Source: Varibaculum prostatecancerukia (lineage in GTDB: Bacteria > Actinomycetota > Actinomycetes > Actinomycetales > Actinomycetaceae). Taken from it: a stretch of 64,000 bases of DNA. Where the stretch lies: positions 1,116,001 through 1,180,000 of the forward strand of contig NZ_OW968402.1 of assembly GCF_943169825.2 (NCBI RefSeq), read 5' to 3'. Positions 60,089 through 64,000 of the stretch are shown in pieces. A program made the translations under genes and the position numbers. Under the pieces are notes generated by a model that was given only the letters and a program-made list of their open reading frames with translations, was not told where the DNA came from and searched no databases. Position 1 is the first letter of the stretch, and each line of letters opens with the position of its first letter.

Positions 60089-60805
60089 TTAAAAATTGAA
60101 GGAAAAATTTCGATAAGAGCTATTTACTTGAAAACGGTGCCCATCTTTTCGACGTTGCAAAAAACCAGCAATAGTATCCACATCATTGGGGCGCATTCCT
60201 AGCTCTCGGCATTTATCTCTTACTTGCTCAACCGACACAGAGAGCCAACGCTCAGGCCTATTCATCATGTCTGCCTTAAGTTTGTGTTCTTCATTCCATT
60301 TAAGCCCACTGGAATAGCCCTGCGCCCATCGAGCAACATTTTCAAGAATTTTTCCTATGTCGTAGGGCAGAGGTTCATCTGGGGATTCTTCTGGCTCAAC
60401 GGGCTTATACGGAATAACTTGATCGTGGAGAAGTAGGATGGGTCTATTAGCTTCGATCCACTCTTTAGACTCTTGAGGACTCCATTCAATTACAGCTAAA
60501 GCGTCAGCTTCAAGACCCCACAGGTCATTAAGACGTTTCCGGTCAGGCCAAGCGAAAAGAATTCTGCCTGCAAGTGCACGCGTGGATAAGCCACGCCAGG
60601 TTAGGTGAGTTACTCCGCGTCTTGACAGCAAAGCTTTTATAACGTCACTGCTTACATCTTTTTTTGGTGTAACTACCGTTATTGGACCTCCGGGTTGTTG
60701 AAGCAACCATTCTATTGCCCGCGCATTCTGTGGTTCTCGAGATGTTTCAACATTCTCTCCCAACTTAGAGATAGCAACAGGCATGGAGTTACTGACTTGC
60801 CCCAT
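60089..60805 (-). CDS. Conserved-looking protein of unknown function near the type III R-M genes
   Basis: A 238-residue soluble protein. The N-terminal half is alpha/beta (RAIEWLLQQPGGPITVVTPK, GVTHLTWRGLSTRALAGRIL, LFAWPDRKRLNDLWGLEADA), the C-terminal half charged and helical. No signal peptide or membrane helix. I do not recognise a named family. Promoter: TTGTCA (60863-60858, minus), 17 bases, TACTGA (60840-60835), then AAAGG before the ATG. Its place beside an IS remnant and a type III restriction system suggests a role in defence or a mobile element (inference). Confidence 0.6.
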   Translation of the reverse strand: MGQVSNSMPVAISKLGENVETSREPQNARAIEWLLQQPGGPITVVTPKKDVSSDVIKALLSRRGVTHLTWRGLSTRALAGRILFAWPDRKRLNDLWGLEADALAVIEWSPQESKEWIEANRPILLLHDQVIPYKPVEPEESPDEPLPYDIGKILENVARWAQGYSSGLKWNEEHKLKADMMNRPERWLSVSVEQVRDKCRELGMRPNDVDTIAGFLQRRKDGHRFQVNSSYRNFSFNF

Positions 60806-60966
60806 TGTTCCCGACCTTTCTTTCGTACTACCTATCAGTAATGTTACCTGTAGACTCTGACAATTCTCCTTAAAAAACCTGAGTCTCCTTACGCTAGGTT
60901 TTCCTATGTTGTACTTTTATGGTTTGCCCTGGGGATGAGGTTGCAATGTCTGACTGGGTTACATAG

Positions 60967-61071
60967 CGGAACGACCGCCGCGTACACGAGGCTCTCGACT
61001 ACCACACACCAGAAGAGATAAAAGCAGACTGCAGGAACTCTCGAGAATCGTCAGAGAATATAGGCAAGTAG
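60967..61071 (+). mobile_element. IS3-family transposase C-terminal remnant
   Basis: The + strand reads RNDRRVHEALDYHTPEEIKA, the typical end of IS3 OrfB integrase-core transposases (NxxRxHxxLxYxTPxE), up to a stop at 61069-61071. A stop codon precedes it at 60964-60966, and the catalytic DDE part is missing. I see no clear terminal inverted repeats. The rest of 60806-61167 holds the promoter of the gene at 60089 and the upstream region of the mod gene. Confidence 0.65.
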
Positions 61072-61167
61072 ACACACCTAGGAAGAAAACCCAGTACACT
61101 TCAATGAGAACCGAAGATCTGCACATATAAAAGGCACCCATAACTTATTTTGACTACGGAGCACCCC

Positions 61168-63081
61168 ATGACAGACACGATCAACAAAGTCCCCGAGACC
61201 ACACCAGACTTCACAACCGAAGCAGCGAACAAACTGTCCGAGCTATTCCCTGAAGTTGTGGCGGACGGGAAAGTCGACATCGAAAAGCTCAAAACCATCC
61301 TCGGAGTCGACGTTGATGATGCTCGCGAACGGTTCGGCCTGACATGGCCAGGCAAGGCAAACGCTATTAGAGCGGCACAAACACCAACGACGGCAACACT
61401 CATGCCCGACAAAGAGGGGTCTGTCAACTGGGATTCCACCCAGAACGTGTTCATCGAGGGCGACAACCTCGAAGTGCTGAAAATTCTACAGAAACATTAT
61501 TACGGGCAAATAAAGATGATCTACATTGACCCGCCATATAACACCGGAAAAGATTTTGTATACCGCGATAACTATGCCGACTCGATTGGTGCGTACCTCG
61601 AAATAACAGGACAAACTGATGATAGTGGGAAACTATCCACAAACTCCGAATCAGCTGGGCGATTCCACTCAAACTGGCTCAATATGATGTATCCACGGTT
61701 AAGATTAGCGCGCAATCTGCTTGACGAAGATGGAATCATCTTTATATCGATTGATGACAATGAAGTCGCTAACCTGCGACTTATCCTTGATGAGGTATTT
61801 GGTGAAGCAAATTTCATTGAAAACTACATTTGGGAAAGCAATTTCAGACCCGACAATAGTTCTCGGGTAGAACGAGAAAATGCTCAGCATATTCTCTGTT
61901 ATGCCCGCAGAAAACCATCTATACCCGGTTTGGTCGGTGTTCAAAAGGCTACGGAGGGACTTCCATCATTGACCAAGAATTCAATGAAGGCGTCTACTCT
62001 GAAGTTCTCGCCAGATTGGGTGGAGTTCCGTTTTCCCGACGGATTATACAGTCCTGGCGAGCGATCTACTGGGTACACGCTTGAGGATGAAGTCGAAGTG
62101 CGTGATGGGTGCGCAATGAAAGACTTTCGGCTAACAGGACGCATGATTTGGTCGCAAGAATATCTGGAACAGCAGGTTCTCGCGGGTACCAAAATTGTAA
62201 TCAAAAGCGAAGGTTTTGTTCCGTACTCTAAGAAAATAGCCACATCTAACTTAGCGCCGACGACCCTGATTCCCAGGGATGTGGTTGGAGATGTGCTTGC
62301 TGGGAATGCAGAAATCCGCAACATTTTTGGTAGCCCTGTGTTCAATCATCCGAAGCCAACTAGCTTACTGCGCTATCTGATTAATTCGGTAACGGAAAAC
62401 CGTAACAAAGACGCGATAATTTTAGACTTTTTCGCTGGTTCGGGATCGACAGCGCATGCCGTCAGTTCCCTAAATGCAGCGGATGGAGGTACCCGCCGGA
62501 GCATCTCCGTACAGCTCCCTGAACCAACACCGGACAACTCTGTAGCCCGTAACGAAGGGTACAAGACGATTTCTGAGCTCGCTCGCCAGCGCATCCGCCT
62601 GGCAGGAGAAAATATCCTCAAGGATGAGGCGGAAAAGCTAGAGTATAGAGCAGAAACGCTTGATGTTGGATTCCGTGCTTATAAGCTTGCAGATACAAAT
62701 TTCACGAAGTGGAAAGCTGACTCAGGTTTGTCTCAATCAGAACTTGTCGACCTTTTTGCGGACATGGCTGAGTCTGCAGAGGATACGGCTGATCTTGAGG
62801 CGCTACTCACCGAGGTACTCCTTAAACTGGGATTCTCGCTTACAGAGAAGATCGAGACTCTTGAGGTGGCAGGTCTGTCCGTGTTTAGCGTCGCTGATGG
62901 CCTAGTGATTGCTTATCTGGATGAACATATTCAGCCGACCCTGGATCAGTTACGTGCGCTTGTTAGTCAGGAGCCGGAGCGTTTGGTGATCTTGGAGGAT
63001 GCCTTTCAGAGCAATGACGAGTTGAAAACGAATCTGGTGCAAGAGTGCCGTACTCATAATGTTGACCTGTGGACGGCGTAG
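61168..63081 (+). CDS. Type III restriction-modification DNA methyltransferase (Mod)
   Basis: A 637-residue adenine-N6 methyltransferase of the beta class that both modifies and provides sequence recognition for the Mod-Res complex. IDPPYNTGKDFVYRDNY (catalytic DPPY, ~121) precedes the SAM-binding FFAGSGSTAHAV (~420), with the target-recognition region between them. The recognition part (about 61,680-62,420) looks more AT-rich than the flanks, as if exchanged. ATG 61168 follows CGGAG; the open frame starts with TTG at 61150 but without a site. Res follows 15 bases later. Confidence 0.93.
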   Translation: MTDTINKVPETTPDFTTEAANKLSELFPEVVADGKVDIEKLKTILGVDVDDARERFGLTWPGKANAIRAAQTPTTATLMPDKEGSVNWDSTQNVFIEGDNLEVLKILQKHYYGQIKMIYIDPPYNTGKDFVYRDNYADSIGAYLEITGQTDDSGKLSTNSESAGRFHSNWLNMMYPRLRLARNLLDEDGIIFISIDDNEVANLRLILDEVFGEANFIENYIWESNFRPDNSSRVERENAQHILCYARRKPSIPGLVGVQKATEGLPSLTKNSMKASTLKFSPDWVEFRFPDGLYSPGERSTGYTLEDEVEVRDGCAMKDFRLTGRMIWSQEYLEQQVLAGTKIVIKSEGFVPYSKKIATSNLAPTTLIPRDVVGDVLAGNAEIRNIFGSPVFNHPKPTSLLRYLINSVTENRNKDAIILDFFAGSGSTAHAVSSLNAADGGTRRSISVQLPEPTPDNSVARNEGYKTISELARQRIRLAGENILKDEAEKLEYRAETLDVGFRAYKLADTNFTKWKADSGLSQSELVDLFADMAESAEDTADLEALLTEVLLKLGFSLTEKIETLEVAGLSVFSVADGLVIAYLDEHIQPTLDQLRALVSQEPERLVILEDAFQSNDELKTNLVQECRTHNVDLWTA

Positions 63082-63096
63082 GAGGGCGAGCGTTCG

Positions 63097-64000
63097 ATGA
63101 AATTCCAGTTTGATCCACGACAGCCCTATCAAACCAGTGCTATCGCTGCCGTCACTGACCTATTTGATGGGCAACCAGCCGATGCCGACCAGCTCCTGAC
63201 CGGCTTGCAGTACTTTCCCCCCCAGCAGTCACTGGACCTGCGGGACTTTGGTGGCCAGGGAGCTCTCGACGTCTTCGAGGAGACCGGTGCATATGGTAAC
63301 AACCTCCTCCTGGACGAGGACACGATCTTGGAAAATCTGCAGCGCGTGCAAGATAGGAATGGTCTTGAGATCAACGAGAGCCTGGTCGATGGTTTGCAGT
63401 TCGACATCGAGATGGAAACCGGCACCGGCAAGACCTACGTGTATCTGCGTACCGCGTTCGAGCTGGCGACGAAGTACAAGTTCAACAAGTACATCATCCT
63501 GGTACCGTCGGTGGCGATCCGGGAGGGCGTGAAGACCAGCATCGAGCTTATGAGTGAACATTTTAGCCACCTGTACCCGCAGATCAACATGGACTACAAC
63601 GTTTACTCCGGTGACCGTGCTGAGGACGTGCGGAATTTTGCAAGGGCCACGTCTTTGCAGTTCTTGGTGATGACGATTGACTCGATTAGGGGCGATAAGA
63701 ACACCCGCATCATTCACCAGCAGCGCGATAACCTCTCTGGCTTACGCCCGCTGGATTTCTTGCAGGCCACACGCCCGGTCGTGATTATGGATGAGCCGCA
63801 GAACATGGAGTCGTTGCTGGCTCAGTCGGCTGTGACTGATCTGAACCCTATGTGTACGTTGCGGTACTCGGCCACGCACCGCACGACCCGTAACATGGTC
63901 TACCGGCTTGATCCGCTCGATGCTCACCGACTCGAGCTGGTGAAGAAAATTGTGGTCTCCGATGCTCAGGAGCTTGGTAGTGCGGCTAAACCTTATGTCA
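63097..64000 (+). CDS. Type III restriction endonuclease (Res), 5' part
   Basis: The open frame from ATG 63097 continues past the window end (301 codons seen; full-length Res proteins have ~900-1000). It is a superfamily 2 ATPase: Walker A ETGTGKTYVYLR at ~106, VPSVAIREGVK motif Ia, DEPQNME (motif II) at ~231, and RYSATH (motif III) at ~255. The nuclease domain lies beyond the window. GGAGGG precedes the ATG. A C7 run at 63217-63223 lies in the coding part. Confidence 0.92.
   Translation, partial: MKFQFDPRQPYQTSAIAAVTDLFDGQPADADQLLTGLQYFPPQQSLDLRDFGGQGALDVFEETGAYGNNLLLDEDTILENLQRVQDRNGLEINESLVDGLQFDIEMETGTGKTYVYLRTAFELATKYKFNKYIILVPSVAIREGVKTSIELMSEHFSHLYPQINMDYNVYSGDRAEDVRNFARATSLQFLVMTIDSIRGDKNTRIIHQQRDNLSGLRPLDFLQATRPVVIMDEPQNMESLLAQSAVTDLNPMCTLRYSATHRTTRNMVYRLDPLDAHRLELVKKIVVSDAQELGSAAKPYV

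Overview
The window is a 64 kb chromosome segment of a moderate-GC (roughly low-to-mid 50s %) actinobacterium. RbpA, GarA/OdhI-type FHA protein, FtsR-like MerR protein, mIHF, an actinobacterial EF-P with a PGKGP loop, PriA without a Walker A motif, Ppm1/Lnt, a DUF3866 protein, Nei2 and an ImuA'-ImuB-DnaE2 cassette all point this way. Gene order and composition fit Actinomycetaceae (a Varibaculum/Mobiluncus-like organism is my best guess; the sequence alone does not prove it). No tRNA, rRNA operon or CRISPR array was seen.

Positions 1-33,200 are dense housekeeping, almost all on the + strand: the end of an acyl-CoA ligase, RNase P RNA (minus), yciO-rarA, rpsD, DUF948/small membrane protein-alaS-ruvX-mltG-aroE-prepilin peptidase, the chorismate block aroC-aroKB fusion-second shikimate kinase, efp-nusB, pyrC-pyrF, mihF, gmk-rpoZ-coaBC-priA-fmt-rsmB-rpe, hisE-hisG, then (across a divergent promoter from a DUF3866 gene) helY-lnt-ppm1. 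Many genes overlap by 1-20 bases, implying translational coupling. Several isolated or first genes have a -10 hexamer 6-7 bases before the start codon and no Shine-Dalgarno sequence, indicating leaderless mRNAs.

Positions 33,200-50,200 carry rbpA and tkt, transport genes (an NCS2 purine permease fused to a UraD-like domain, an AGCS symporter, GlpT), the garA-ftsR-merR regulatory operon, purU, nei2 and two large peptidases (M13 and M1). Positions 50,200-55,460 hold the SOS mutasome operon imuA'-imuB-dnaE2 with a clear LexA box over a leaderless start and a previously unannotated-looking 34-codon ORF coupled between imuA' and imuB.

Positions 55,460-64,000 are accessory: a DinJ-YafQ toxin-antitoxin pair bracketed by two diverged 43-base repeats, a LytTR-DUF3021 pair, remnants of an ADP-ribosylglycohydrolase gene and of a second small gene, a secreted protein with a variant sortase signal, an unknown 238-residue protein, an IS3-family transposase remnant, and a type III restriction-modification system whose res gene runs off the window.
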